Notes: a model not told the origin generated them from the letters alone. A DNA stretch of 64,000 bases from Paraburkholderia sp. HP33-1 (GCF_021390595.1 NZ_JAJEJR010000003.1:62001-126000), one strand, 5' to 3'. Numbered from the stretch's first letter, positions 27,254-34,978 are shown. Numbers and translations are program-made.

Positions 27254-28105
27254 CTACCCAATCCAGCCGAACCGCCACGACAGCCGCCTGGTCGTGGCGA
27301 GCAGCCTTTGTGCGGTCGTGCCGTGCAGGCCGAAATCGAAGCTGCCCGACGGACCAATCACGGCAACCACCAGACTGACGCTGCCTGTGTGATCGAACAC
27401 AGGCGCGGCCAACGCGCCGATGCCGGGCACCGGCGCATCGAGCGCGTCATCGATACCCTCGTTCAGAATCTTCGCGCGACGTGCCAGATAGGCCGGAGCC
27501 AACGACGGCGCGCCCTTTTTCGGCGACACGAGCACCTCGGCGAGCGGCGCGCCCGCGAGTCTGATCGATTCCTGCGACAGCAGGCCGACCAATACGTCGT
27601 CCACAAGATGCGCGGCGAACACGCGTCCTATCGCCGTGTTGACGAGCGACATCACGGTGCCCACCCGCAGGCTCACGTGTTGCGGTCTGGCCGACTCTTC
27701 GAAGCGAATCACGGTCGGACCCAGAGGCCCAAGAATCGCCACCGCGACGCTCATGCCGGACTCCGACGCGAGCGTGACGATCTCCGGTTCGGCATCGCGA
27801 ATCGGCGACATGCGCTGCAACGCGATCAGGCCCAGTTCCATGCCGAGCGGTCCCGCGCTGAAAAGACCCGCGTCGTCGCGGCTCAGCAAGCCCACCTTGA
27901 GCAGACTCACCAGATGCGGAAACGCCTTGGCCGCGGGCATCCCTGCGGCAGCGGCCAGATCGCGCAGCGACAGCGGGCGGCCGGCGGCAACGAGTGCCAG
28001 CAACAGTTCGCCGGTGTTGTCGAGCGCGCTGATCCCGCGCTGAGCTTTCGTGTCGTTGAGTTGAGGCGAGTTCGCGTCGGACGCGCCCGGGGATTCGATC
28101 TGCAT
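27254..28105 (-). CDS. IclR-family regulator (downstream copy)
   Basis: 283 residues from ATG 28105. The N-terminal winged helix (GELLLALVAAGRPLSLRDLAAAAGMPAAKAFPHLVSLLKVGLLSRD, about residues 35-80) is followed by the IclR effector domain (SVAVAILGPLGPTVIRFEES, TAIGRVFAAHL, PGIGALAAPVFDHTG). It starts five bases after the stop of a second IclR gene, so the pair forms a two-gene operon. A non-conserved N-terminal tail of about 30 residues precedes the DNA-binding domain. The pair is convergent with the monooxygenase/DUF2783 unit and divergent from the MBL gene. Confidence 0.88.
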   Translation of the reverse strand: MQIESPGASDANSPQLNDTKAQRGISALDNTGELLLALVAAGRPLSLRDLAAAAGMPAAKAFPHLVSLLKVGLLSRDDAGLFSAGPLGMELGLIALQRMSPIRDAEPEIVTLASESGMSVAVAILGPLGPTVIRFEESARPQHVSLRVGTVMSLVNTAIGRVFAAHLVDDVLVGLLSQESIRLAGAPLAEVLVSPKKGAPSLAPAYLARRAKILNEGIDDALDAPVPGIGALAAPVFDHTGSVSLVVAVIGPSGSFDFGLHGTTAQRLLATTRRLSWRFGWIG

Positions 28106-28110
28106 GGTTC

Positions 28111-28914
28111 TCAGGTGGGTGTGACCACTGCTTCGGTGATACGTCGGGAAGTTTCCAGCAACTGACGCGCGACCGTGCCGTCCCACTCGACGTCGATCGA
28201 GCCCGACGAGCCGATCGCCGTCAACGCGAGTTGCATCCGGTGCTCGCCATCGAACACCGGCACGCTCAGACTGCTGATGCCCGGACTCGGTGCATCGATG
28301 CCGCGCTCGATGCCGCGCGCGCGGATCTCATCGAAGCGTTTGCGCCACTCCGCGCTAGCCGGCCCTTTGGCTGCACGGCCGCGGGCCGGCGCCGGGTCCA
28401 TCGACTGCGCCTGGCTTCTCGCCATTGCCGCGACCTGCTCGGGCGCGCAGAACGCGCAAAAGACACGGCCCGTCGACGTGGCCTCGAGCGACATCACCGT
28501 GCCGATGTGCAGATTCACATGCAGCGGAGAACCGCTGCGCTCGTATCGCACGATCGCCGGACCCTGCACGCCCGCCACGCAGATCGCCACGCTAAGACCG
28601 ATCCGCTCCGCGAGCGCGGCCGCATAGGGCGCCGCGATGCGATAGACCGGTTGTTGTTCGATATGCATGAGACCAAGCCGCAACGAGAGCGGCCCCGGCT
28701 CGTAGTTGCCGGTCAGTGCGTCACGCTTGACGAGGCCGAGGCGCGTCAGGCTCACCAGATACGTATGCGCCTGCGCCGACGACAGTTGCGCCTCGCCGGC
28801 GAGTTCTGTCAGCCCGAGCGGTTCGCGCTGTCGCGCCAGCGCCTGCAGAAGACGCCCGCCAACCTCGACGCTCTGAATGCCCCGCTGTTTCTTTTCGATT
28901 GTCGTATCAGCCAT
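28111..28914 (-). CDS. IclR-family regulator (upstream copy)
   Basis: 267 residues from ATG 28914 (MADTTIEKKQRGIQSVEVGGR). The helix-turn-helix segment is LGLTELAGEAQLSSAQAHTY (about residues 34-53). The effector domain has GLSVAICVAGVQGPAIVRYE, STGRVFCAFC and PGISSLSVPVFDGEH. It shares the domain plan of the next IclR gene but is clearly diverged, so this is an old duplication or two sensors with separate ligands. The intergenic space to the MBL gene (28915-29118) contains the best operator candidate of this locus. Confidence 0.9.
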   Translation of the reverse strand: MADTTIEKKQRGIQSVEVGGRLLQALARQREPLGLTELAGEAQLSSAQAHTYLVSLTRLGLVKRDALTGNYEPGPLSLRLGLMHIEQQPVYRIAAPYAAALAERIGLSVAICVAGVQGPAIVRYERSGSPLHVNLHIGTVMSLEATSTGRVFCAFCAPEQVAAMARSQAQSMDPAPARGRAAKGPASAEWRKRFDEIRARGIERGIDAPSPGISSLSVPVFDGEHRMQLALTAIGSSGSIDVEWDGTVARQLLETSRRITEAVVTPT

Positions 28915-29032
28915 CGTGTTGCCCAACCCTGACCCGAAGGAAATTCGACCCGTTCGGTGTCGCCGTGGAAGGCCTAGATGGTATCCGATCGGACCGCTCC
29001 GTCCAACCAACGGCGTTTACCCTATGTTAGTG

Positions 29033-29066
29033 AATGACAAGGTATTTTGTCATTGACAAATATTAG
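29033..29066. promoter_or_regulatory. Candidate IclR operator before MBL gene
   Basis: AATGACAA (29033-29040) and TTGTCATT (29047-29054) form an inverted repeat. The second arm also belongs to a perfect 7-1-7 palindrome TTTGTCA-T-TGACAAA (29046-29060), which runs into CAAATATTAG (29057-29066), the motif also found at 25266. The MBL gene starts at 29119 and the IclR genes diverge from here. Confidence 0.55.
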
Positions 29067-29118
29067 AGCGACGACGACTATTAGTCATCCTCCAACAAGT
29101 CGTCAGACGGAGACACTC

Positions 29119-30078
29119 ATGGCGAAGGCTTTCGCATCCCAGGCCGACCTGGAAGAAAAGAAGATCACGTGGACCCAATTGTCGGAAAACGCGTACGCGT
29201 ACACGGCCGAGGGCGACCCGAACTCGGGCGTGATCATCGGCGACGACGGCGTGCTGATCGTCGACACCACTGCCACGCCAGCCATGGCGCAAGACCTGAT
29301 CGCGAAGATCCGCAGCGTCACCGACAAGCCGATCAAATACGTCGTGCTGTCGCACTATCACGCGGTGCGCGTGCTGGGCGCATCGGCCTACTTCAAGGAA
29401 GGCGCGCAGCAGGTGATCGCCAGCCGCGGCACCTACGAGATGATCGTCGAGCGCGGCGAAGCCGATATGAAGTCGGAGATCCAACGCTTCCCGCGCCTTT
29501 TTGCCGGTGCCGAAACGGTGCCCGGTCTGACGTGGCCCACGCTGGTGTTCGAAAAGGAAATGACGCTCTTTCTCGGCAAGCTCGAAGTGCGCATCGCGCA
29601 TCTCGGCTCGGGCCACACGAAGGGCGACACGGTCGTCTGGCTGCCGTCGCAGAAGGTGCTGTTCTCCGGCGACCTGGTGGAGTACGACGCGGCCTGCTAT
29701 TGCGGCGACGCGCAACTCGAACAATGGCCGGCGACGCTTGAAGCACTCCGCGCGCTGAACGCGGACAAACTGGTGCCGGGGCGCGGCCCCGCGCTGCTGA
29801 CGCCCGCGGAAGTGAACAAAGGCATCGACTACACGAAAGACTTCGTCACCACGCTGCTGCAGGCAGGCCGTGACGCATTCAAGGACAAGCTCGACCTGAA
29901 GGGTGCAATGGCGCTCACGCGCAAGGCAATGGACCCGAAGTTCGGGAATGTCTTCATCTACGAGCATTGCCTGCCGTTCGACGTGTCGCGAGCCTACGAC
30001 GAGGCAAGCGGCATCAGCCATCCGCGCATCTGGACCGCGCAGCGCGACAAGGAAATGTGGGACGCGCTGCAGAACTGA
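29119..30078 (+). CDS. MBL-fold hydrolase-like protein
   Basis: 319 residues from ATG 29119, preceded by CGGAGACA. Metallo-beta-lactamase fold features: NSGVIIGDDGVLIVDTTATP (about residues 35-54), VVLSHYHAVRVLGA (about 75-88), AHLGSGHTKGDTVVWLP and VLFSGDLVEYDAACYCGD. The usual HxHxDH metal motif reads H-Y-H-A-V-R: the two leading His are kept, but Asp-His are replaced by Val-Arg. Thus one metal site is probably altered. The C-terminal half (about 230-319) is not part of the core fold. The promoter carries the motif shared with the monooxygenase gene, tying it to the same aromatic pathway. Confidence 0.85.
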   Translation: MAKAFASQADLEEKKITWTQLSENAYAYTAEGDPNSGVIIGDDGVLIVDTTATPAMAQDLIAKIRSVTDKPIKYVVLSHYHAVRVLGASAYFKEGAQQVIASRGTYEMIVERGEADMKSEIQRFPRLFAGAETVPGLTWPTLVFEKEMTLFLGKLEVRIAHLGSGHTKGDTVVWLPSQKVLFSGDLVEYDAACYCGDAQLEQWPATLEALRALNADKLVPGRGPALLTPAEVNKGIDYTKDFVTTLLQAGRDAFKDKLDLKGAMALTRKAMDPKFGNVFIYEHCLPFDVSRAYDEASGISHPRIWTAQRDKEMWDALQN

Positions 30079-30094
30079 TCGCCTCCCGCACTCG

Positions 30095-30122
30095 AGGAAA
30101 GGCCGTCCGGTCTTTCCTTTTT
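30095..30122 (+). terminator. Rho-independent terminator after MBL gene
   Basis: The stem AGGAAAG (30095-30101) / CTTTCCT (30112-30118), extended by a CCG/CGG pairing, is followed by TTTTT to 30122. It lies 17 bases past the MBL stop and separates it from the MFS gene at 30204. Confidence 0.75.
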
Positions 30123-30203
30123 ACCGTTCAAACCATGAAGGCGCGCTAGACGCCTCGGGCGCGCTCGTCTTCGCACAGGCGCGTCCCGCACCTGGAGCGA
30201 GAC

Positions 30204-31529
30204 ATGCAACACTCCCTCGATGGCGACGCCATCGGCCACATCGCGCCTGTCGCGAGCGACGATTCGATGTTTCAGAAGGTCGCCTGGCGCATCGTGCCGT
30301 TTCTGTTTCTTTGCTACGTCGTGTCCTTTCTGGACCGGATCAACATCGGCTTCGCGCAACTGCAGATGAAGCATGATCTCGGCTTCAGCGACGCGATGTA
30401 CGGACTCGGCGCAGCCGTGTTCTACGTCGGCTACGTGCTGTGCGAAGTGCCGAGCAACATCCTGCTCGCCAAATACGGTGCGCGCAAAACCTTCATGCGG
30501 ATCATGCTGCTATGGGGCATTGCGTCAATGAGCATGATGTTCGTGTCGAAGCCCACGCACTTTTACATTCTGCGCTTCATGCTGGGCGTGTTCGAGGCGG
30601 GTTTTTTCCCCGGCATCGTGCTGTATCTGACGTACTGGTTTCCTGCCAGCCGGCGTGCCGCCGTGATCTCGGTGTTCTTCGCGGGCGTGGCGGTGGCGGG
30701 TGTGCTAGGCGGACTTTTCTCCGGCTGGATCATGCGTGACATGAGTGGCGTGCTGAGCCTGTTCGGCTGGCAGTGGATGTTTGCGATCGAAGGCGCACCC
30801 GCTGTGATCCTCGGATTGCTCACCTGGCGCTATCTGGTCGACAGGCCTCACGACGCGAGCTGGCTCACGCAGGCCGAAAAGGAACGGCTCGTCGCGCTTT
30901 GCGCGCAAGGCCAGGCGAAAGACAGCATGCATGACGCTCGCAGCTTCTCTGCCGCGTTGCTCAATCCGCGCGTCTATCTGTTCGCGTTCATCTATTTTTC
31001 GCTGACCTGTGCCTCGCTGACGCTCAACTTCTGGATGCCGTTGATGATCCGCGATTTCGGCGTTCAGGATGTCGTGGCAGTGAGTCTCTACACGGTGGTG
31101 CCGAATGCTATCGGCGCGGTCGGCCTGATTCTGATTGCGCGCCGCTCGGATCGAACCGGGGAACGCCGCAAGCATTTCGCATTCTGCACGGTGGGCGGCG
31201 GGCTCGCTCTCGCGGCGCTCACCCTGCACCTGAGCAGCTTTCCCGCGATGCTGGCGATTCTGTCGCTGGCCGCCGTGTTGATCTTTGCTGCGCTGCCGAT
31301 TTTTTGGGCGGTTCCCACCAGCTATCTATCCGGCAAAGCGGCTGCGTCGGGTATTGCGTTCATTAGCAGCATCGGGATCACTAGCGGCATCGTCAGCCCG
31401 TGGGTAATCGGTCAGATACGTACGACGACGGGCAGTATGGATCTCGCCGTTTATCTGCTTGCGGGTCTGCTTGTGGTTAGCGGGGTCGCGTTGATGGTGG
31501 GTGTTAAAGGTGACGCGGTGCGGCGCTGA
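30204..31529 (+). CDS. MFS transporter, anion:cation symporter type
   Basis: A 441-residue, 12-TM carrier. FLDRINIGFAQLQMKHDLGFSD after TM1 (about residues 45-66) and GARKTFMRIMLLWGI (about 92-106) are the hallmark loops of the ACS family, which carries tartrate-, phthalate- and hydroxyphenylacetate-type anions. FFPGIVLYLTYWFPASRRA (about 134-152) also fits. ATG 30204 follows GGAGCGAGAC. It is the last gene of the aromatic locus and likely imports the organic acid consumed by the monooxygenase pathway. Confidence 0.9.
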   Translation: MQHSLDGDAIGHIAPVASDDSMFQKVAWRIVPFLFLCYVVSFLDRINIGFAQLQMKHDLGFSDAMYGLGAAVFYVGYVLCEVPSNILLAKYGARKTFMRIMLLWGIASMSMMFVSKPTHFYILRFMLGVFEAGFFPGIVLYLTYWFPASRRAAVISVFFAGVAVAGVLGGLFSGWIMRDMSGVLSLFGWQWMFAIEGAPAVILGLLTWRYLVDRPHDASWLTQAEKERLVALCAQGQAKDSMHDARSFSAALLNPRVYLFAFIYFSLTCASLTLNFWMPLMIRDFGVQDVVAVSLYTVVPNAIGAVGLILIARRSDRTGERRKHFAFCTVGGGLALAALTLHLSSFPAMLAILSLAAVLIFAALPIFWAVPTSYLSGKAAASGIAFISSIGITSGIVSPWVIGQIRTTTGSMDLAVYLLAGLLVVSGVALMVGVKGDAVRR

Positions 31530-31557
31530 TGCGTTTTCGCAGGGCGGGGCGAGTGGC

Positions 31558-31577
31558 AGGGGCCGGGGACGGCCCCT
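31558..31577 (+). terminator. GC-rich hairpin after MFS gene
   Basis: AGGGGCCG (31558-31565), loop GGGA and CGGCCCCT (31570-31577) form a perfect 8-bp stem 28 bases past the MFS stop. The following GATTCGTTTG is only weakly T-rich, so termination may be partial. Confidence 0.55.
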
Positions 31578-31607
31578 GATTCGTTTGTCGGAAGTATCAC
31601 CGCCGTG

Positions 31608-31794
31608 GGCCCCGGTCGCTCCGCTTATCCCGCTGTCTGATTCTATGCGCTCACCTCTCTCCCGGCGGTCTGCGTGCTGGTACCGCTGAGGTCCGTCCTC
31701 GTATTGATGAACCTTGCAGACACCGAAGCCAGCAAAAAGCAGCCGACGAAGAGATGGAACACAACATTGAAGTCGTTATTCGTTCTGGTCAGGA
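31608..31794 (-). pseudogene. MFS 3'-end fragment, copy A of 187-bp direct repeat
   Basis: These 187 bases match 35023-35209 without gaps and with roughly eight substitutions. On the minus strand they encode the last about 50 residues of the intact MFS at 35040 (TRTNNDFNVVFHLFVGCFLL, with SARF for SAWF). Homology ends sharply at 31794/35209. Weak similarity continues a few bases beyond the other side (GAAGTATCAC versus GAAGGTATCAC). The two copies bracket the effector island. Confidence 0.85.
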
Positions 31795-31800
31795 CGCTAA

Positions 31801-31887
31801 GTGCCAGTACCGCAGCTGCCGAATCCCGAGTACGAAGGCTATGACCTCGGCCCCGAGGACGCGCCCGCCCTGCCCGAAACAGCGTGA
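31801..31887 (+). pseudogene. Orphan 3' gene tail (plus strand)
   Basis: From the repeat boundary the plus strand reads a proline-rich tail (VPVPQLPNPEYEGYDLGPED...) ending in TGA at 31885-31887, immediately followed by a terminator. It looks like the last 28 codons of a gene whose body was lost or left behind when the island formed. The family is not recognised. Confidence 0.35.
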
Positions 31888-31910
31888 AAATCACAGGGTG
31901 TGATTTTTGT
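31888..31910 (+). terminator. Terminator after orphan gene tail
   Basis: AAATCACA (31888-31895), loop GGG, TGTGATTT (31899-31906) and then a T-run form a good rho-independent terminator reading rightward. A second structure follows: 9-bp arms GTTAGAGAC (31913-31921) and GTCTCTAAC (31952-31960) enclosing CCCCG/CGGGG. Confidence 0.65.
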
Positions 31911-31981
31911 TCGTTAGAGACCCCCGCCGAAACGGGGCGTGTCTTTGCATAGTCTCTAACAGCCATCGCGGAGCAGGAAGA

Positions 31982-32569
31982 TCAATTTCGCGGAATTGCG
32001 ACCGACGCTCGTTTCAACGCCCCTGAATCGTCTCGATACCAAACATCGAGACGATCACGCCCCCAGCGAAGTCTTTCAACGTCCGGTTGAGTGTACGAAG
32101 TCGCAAGGTGCAGTGTCGCCACAGGCCCCTTGCCTGCAAAGAGTCTAAAAACCTCGAGCGGGTTAGACGCCACACTAACAACCAGACGGCGCTTGAAATC
32201 AATCGCGTCTTGCGCGACTAACTCATGCCCGTCAACCTTGTTCGGCGGACTGAAGAACATATCGTTGCGGCAGCCAGTACCGCAAGGGAACCGCATCATC
32301 GCGATGTCCCCGTACCATTGAACTCCTGGTCGGACTGATGTCTTGATAATTGTCTGAGTTGTTTTTCCGTTTTTTAACACAGAGACAACACAATCATCGG
32401 GCGCTCCGCTGTGCTTGCATTTCACAGATATCGCCCATCCACCGGGACCTCGATACAGATCATTGACAGGCTCGTCTGGACCATATGCCGCCAAGGGGAG
32501 AGCGTAGCTGACGGCGGTCAAACACGACAAAATTACGCTAGCGAACGTTCTTGTAAAACTTGAGGTCAT
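31982..32569 (-). CDS. Exported protein, candidate immunity partner of the hydrolase
   Basis: 195 residues from ATG 32569 (MTSSFTRTFASVILSC...). There is a Sec signal peptide with cleavage expected after about residue 28 (SYALPLAAYG). The mature part is mostly beta-type with four Cys that could pair (VKCKHSGAPDDCV, FPCGTGCRND). No enzyme motif is seen. It overlaps the last 32 bases of the peptidoglycan-hydrolase gene on the same strand, so the two are translationally coupled. A periplasmic protein directly behind a signal-less wall hydrolase is the classic arrangement for an immunity protein; function is inferred from this context. Confidence 0.7.
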   Translation of the reverse strand: MTSSFTRTFASVILSCLTAVSYALPLAAYGPDEPVNDLYRGPGGWAISVKCKHSGAPDDCVVSVLKNGKTTQTIIKTSVRPGVQWYGDIAMMRFPCGTGCRNDMFFSPPNKVDGHELVAQDAIDFKRRLVVSVASNPLEVFRLFAGKGPVATLHLATSYTQPDVERLRWGRDRLDVWYRDDSGALKRASVAIPRN

Positions 32570-33062
32570 GTTCAGAAACCCCCGAAGGATTTGGGACTTG
32601 TATAGCATCAAGTGTAAGAAAGCGGGGCACCGCTGGATACATTTTCGGATCTTTCTTATGTAGCTGGGCCTGCGCATCAGGGCTGTAATAATGCGTCGCC
32701 CCTGGTATCGGATTGGAAGCGGACGCAGCGTAATAGACTTCCCTCGCTGCGTCCAGGCTGTCATTCCAAGCCGCCTTGTTACTTGGATGCTGTACCTCGC
32801 GGTAGTTCGGATCATTCTTTAGCCACGCGTCATACTGCCACGGCGCAGTCACCACCTCTTTATAGGTGCTACCGCGAAACTTGCGTTCGACACGATTTCG
32901 GATTGACCAGCCCACTGCTACTTTCGACTCGTGATTTGTCCCCCGCGCTTCGCCGTATATCGTCTTGGCGAGATAGATGAGTTCAGTTGGGTCCGTCTTG
33001 ACGGTCACCTTTGAGTTAGCCGTTGTGTTCGTAGTTACCGTCGTGAGTCTACTCCCAGCCAT
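32538..33062 (-). CDS. SleB-type cell-wall hydrolase, candidate T6SS effector
   Basis: 174 residues from ATG 33062, preceded by AGGAGAAGG. The motif ELIYLAKTIYGEARG (about residues 28-42) and the following SKVAVGWSIRNRV match the SleB/hydrolase_2 lytic transglycosylase fold, with the candidate catalytic Glu in YGEARG. Later ATHYYSPDAQAQ also fits the family. There is no signal peptide, so reaching peptidoglycan would need a secretion machine. It lies between a transthyretin-like accessory gene and an exported candidate immunity gene, an arrangement typical of type VI effectors. No vgrG, hcp or tss gene is in the window. Confidence 0.75.
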   Translation of the reverse strand: MAGSRLTTVTTNTTANSKVTVKTDPTELIYLAKTIYGEARGTNHESKVAVGWSIRNRVERKFRGSTYKEVVTAPWQYDAWLKNDPNYREVQHPSNKAAWNDSLDAAREVYYAASASNPIPGATHYYSPDAQAQLHKKDPKMYPAVPRFLTLDAIQVPNPSGVSEHDLKFYKNVR

Positions 33063-33480
33063 CACCTTCTCCTATCGTATGTTCCAAATCGAGGTCAATT
33101 GCTTCGGCGGTCTTGACGCGACCCGTAAGACCATCAGCTCCCGTTATGCCTTGCATCACGGTTCCGCCCTCAGCACGAAACCGGTAAGGAAAATTCCGAA
33201 GGGGTTGACCCGTAACGCGATCCACCAACGTCACTTGCTCGTCGTACCGCTTACTGGCGCGTTCGCGACATTTGCACGCCCATGCGTAACCCAGGGCGTC
33301 GGCCATTTGGTATCCGGTCGAATATGAGCGAAGCCTATCGTGCGGAAACCATACGCCCGTTTCGACGTTCAGAGCCATCGCAGACGGCATTGACGGGAAG
33401 TTGGAAAATATTGAATATGTGATCCGGCAAAGAAGGCACTCCTCCTTGCCTCCGGTGTATTTCTGTGTCTGCTGCTCCAT
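33049..33480 (-). CDS. Accessory protein with transthyretin-like C-terminal domain
   Basis: 143 residues. The C-terminal half has VTLVDRVTGQPLRNFPYRF...GGTVMQGITGADGLTGRVKT, a transthyretin/Ig-like module that I associate with cargo adaptors and effector heads encoded beside VgrG. The N-terminal half has Cys pairs (ECLLC, ACKCRE) and no signal peptide. The start is uncertain, since ATG 33480 has no strong ribosome site. Its stop overlaps the hydrolase start by 14 bases. I infer a loading or adaptor role for the hydrolase; a direct metal- or wall-binding role is also possible. Confidence 0.6.
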   Translation of the reverse strand: MEQQTQKYTGGKEECLLCRITYSIFSNFPSMPSAMALNVETGVWFPHDRLRSYSTGYQMADALGYAWACKCRERASKRYDEQVTLVDRVTGQPLRNFPYRFRAEGGTVMQGITGADGLTGRVKTAEAIDLDLEHTIGEGDGWE

Positions 33481-33639
33481 TCGACCTCTTCCTATCTACC
33501 AGACAATACCTGAAGAATTAATCATCCAGACGGGTCACGGTCAACAGCTTTAATTTGGGATAGAGCTGTTTTGACGAAAATTAACGATAATCCCGGGCAT
33601 CTCATTTTCAGGTGCATCTGTCCGGTTCGCGGTTCAACA

Positions 33640-34035
33640 AAAAAAGCAGCCTTGAGCAGCGTCAGCGAGAAGCGCTGCAGTGTTCACCGGTACCGGTCGG
33701 CGATCGGGAAGTCCCTTGAGCGAGCAGGTACGCACGGCCACCTTTCGCGACGGCCACCTCGACCAGCGCGCCGGACTTCTTCTCGTATTCAAGGAGGCGC
33801 AGCAGTGCCGCGCAGTTCCTTCTCTCAGCCGTAACGCCTCACCATAAACCAGTCCCTTTGCACCGTCGCCCGTCTGCAAAGTGTCCTTTGCGACGTCATT
33901 TGCGGGCCGCTGCGCCAATGCGATCGCGCGCGACGGAGTGCCGACGAGCGTCGGGTCCATGAGGCCGTCAGCCACGGTGCAAAGACTTTTTGAAAGCTGT
34001 CGCCAGGGAAAAGCCGCGGCGAGCAATGCCCACAT
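33640..34035 (-). pseudogene. Decayed gene, two frames, family unknown
   Basis: The minus-strand frame from about 34035 (GLMDPTLVGTPSRAIALAQRP, LQTGDGAKGLVYGEALRLRE) loses coding character near 33815. The coherent continuation (CAALLRLLEYEKKSGALVEV, AVAKGGRAYLL) is in a different frame, ending at TGA near 33662. This suggests a frameshifted gene of about 130 residues. I recognise no family. The bases 33481-33639 upstream of the adaptor gene hold nothing further that I can identify. Confidence 0.4.
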
Positions 34036-34160
34036 TTTCCCGAGGGCAGAAAAGTACCTTTCGCACCAGTCTCAGCAAAATCGGCGCAAACTGCGCCGAC
34101 CTGCGCAGTCGGTAGCAGGTTGTTGGATAGAATCGCGCGAACAAGACACAAGGAAAATAT

Positions 34161-34580
34161 ATGACGTTGTACTACATAATTTTCGAGATAGCCTTGTTCG
34201 TACTTGGAATGTTTTTCGGGATGCATAAGCGTGGCGCGAAAGACAAAGCAACACCGTCCAGTCAAGTCAGTTCGGAGCATCGCCGCTCCTTCAACGACAC
34301 ATACGGACCGACAGACCGTTACGTGCAGTCTGAAAGTGCAATAACGGTTATTGAACGATTGACCATCGAGTACAGGGACGGGATCGGCGAGGTCACTTCC
34401 CGGAATATCACGACACGTCACTATGACCCCGAAGGCGGCTATATCCTGGCGCGCTGCCACCTTCGCAATGCGGACCGGACGTTTCGGATCGATCGGATCG
34501 TACAGGCTGTCGATACTGAGACAGGAGAAATCACCACCACGAAATTGCGCTCCTGGTTGCGTAAGCACAAACTGAGATGA
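34161..34580 (+). CDS. Membrane-anchored WYL-like domain protein
   Basis: 139 residues from ATG 34161, preceded by AAGGAAAAT. One N-terminal membrane span (YYIIFEIALFVLGMFFGM, about residues 4-21) and a polar linker precede a WYL-type ligand-sensing fold: IEYRDGIGEVTSRNITTRHY (about 70-89), GGYILARCHLRNADRTFRIDRI and VDTETGEI. WYL domains usually sit in helix-turn-helix regulators, often of defence systems; here there is no DNA-binding part. An 8-3-8 hairpin TCGGCGCA/TGCGCCGA (34081-34099) lies in its leader. It is the only plus-strand intact gene of the island. Confidence 0.7.
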   Translation: MTLYYIIFEIALFVLGMFFGMHKRGAKDKATPSSQVSSEHRRSFNDTYGPTDRYVQSESAITVIERLTIEYRDGIGEVTSRNITTRHYDPEGGYILARCHLRNADRTFRIDRIVQAVDTETGEITTTKLRSWLRKHKLR

Positions 34581-34585
34581 CTGTG

Positions 34586-34978
34586 TTACTTCGCACTTGC
34601 AACGGCCTTCACCAGTTCCCGGCCGAACACCTTGTCGAAGTTCACGGCTACGACCTTCTCTGCTCGCTCGTCGAAATCCAGACGCTTGCGGGTTTCGACG
34701 GGCGCGTGGAACGCCACCAGCAGCTTCAGTCTGCCGGTCGTATTGGGGCCTCAGGGCAATAGGCCGGCGTGCTCGCCACGCCACTTTTTGCGCAGCCACA
34801 CAAGGTCTGAAACGTCCGTTCCACGTTCGCGCAGGAACGGTCGATGCCACACGCCGTATACCTTGCCACGCTTCGTGTTGACCGGCCCCATGAACAAGTC
34901 AGGTCGGTTCATGTATTTGCGGATCGTGCCACGCGGCAGGTTCCCTTGTCCATCACCGACCGCGTCCGCCGGACTCAC
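34586..34978 (-). pseudogene. Gene with an in-frame nonsense codon, family unknown
   Basis: The minus strand reads 75 codons from 34978 (RGTIRKYMNRPDLFMGPVNT, DVSDLVWLRKKWRGEHAGLLP) to TGA at 34751-34753. It then continues in the same frame with clear coding character (GPNTTGRLKLLVAFHAPVET, ERAEKVVAVNFDKVFGREL) to TAA at 34586-34588. A single CGA-to-TGA change would explain the break. The N-terminus is probably also missing, since the frame begins only 45 bases from the 187-bp repeat. Given its neighbours it may be a toxin or effector C-terminus, but I cannot assign it. Confidence 0.5.

Noticed and set aside
31913..31960. Integron attC site
   Set aside because: The arms run GTT...AAC, the reverse of the attC order (AAC...GTT), and there is no integrase or cassette array.
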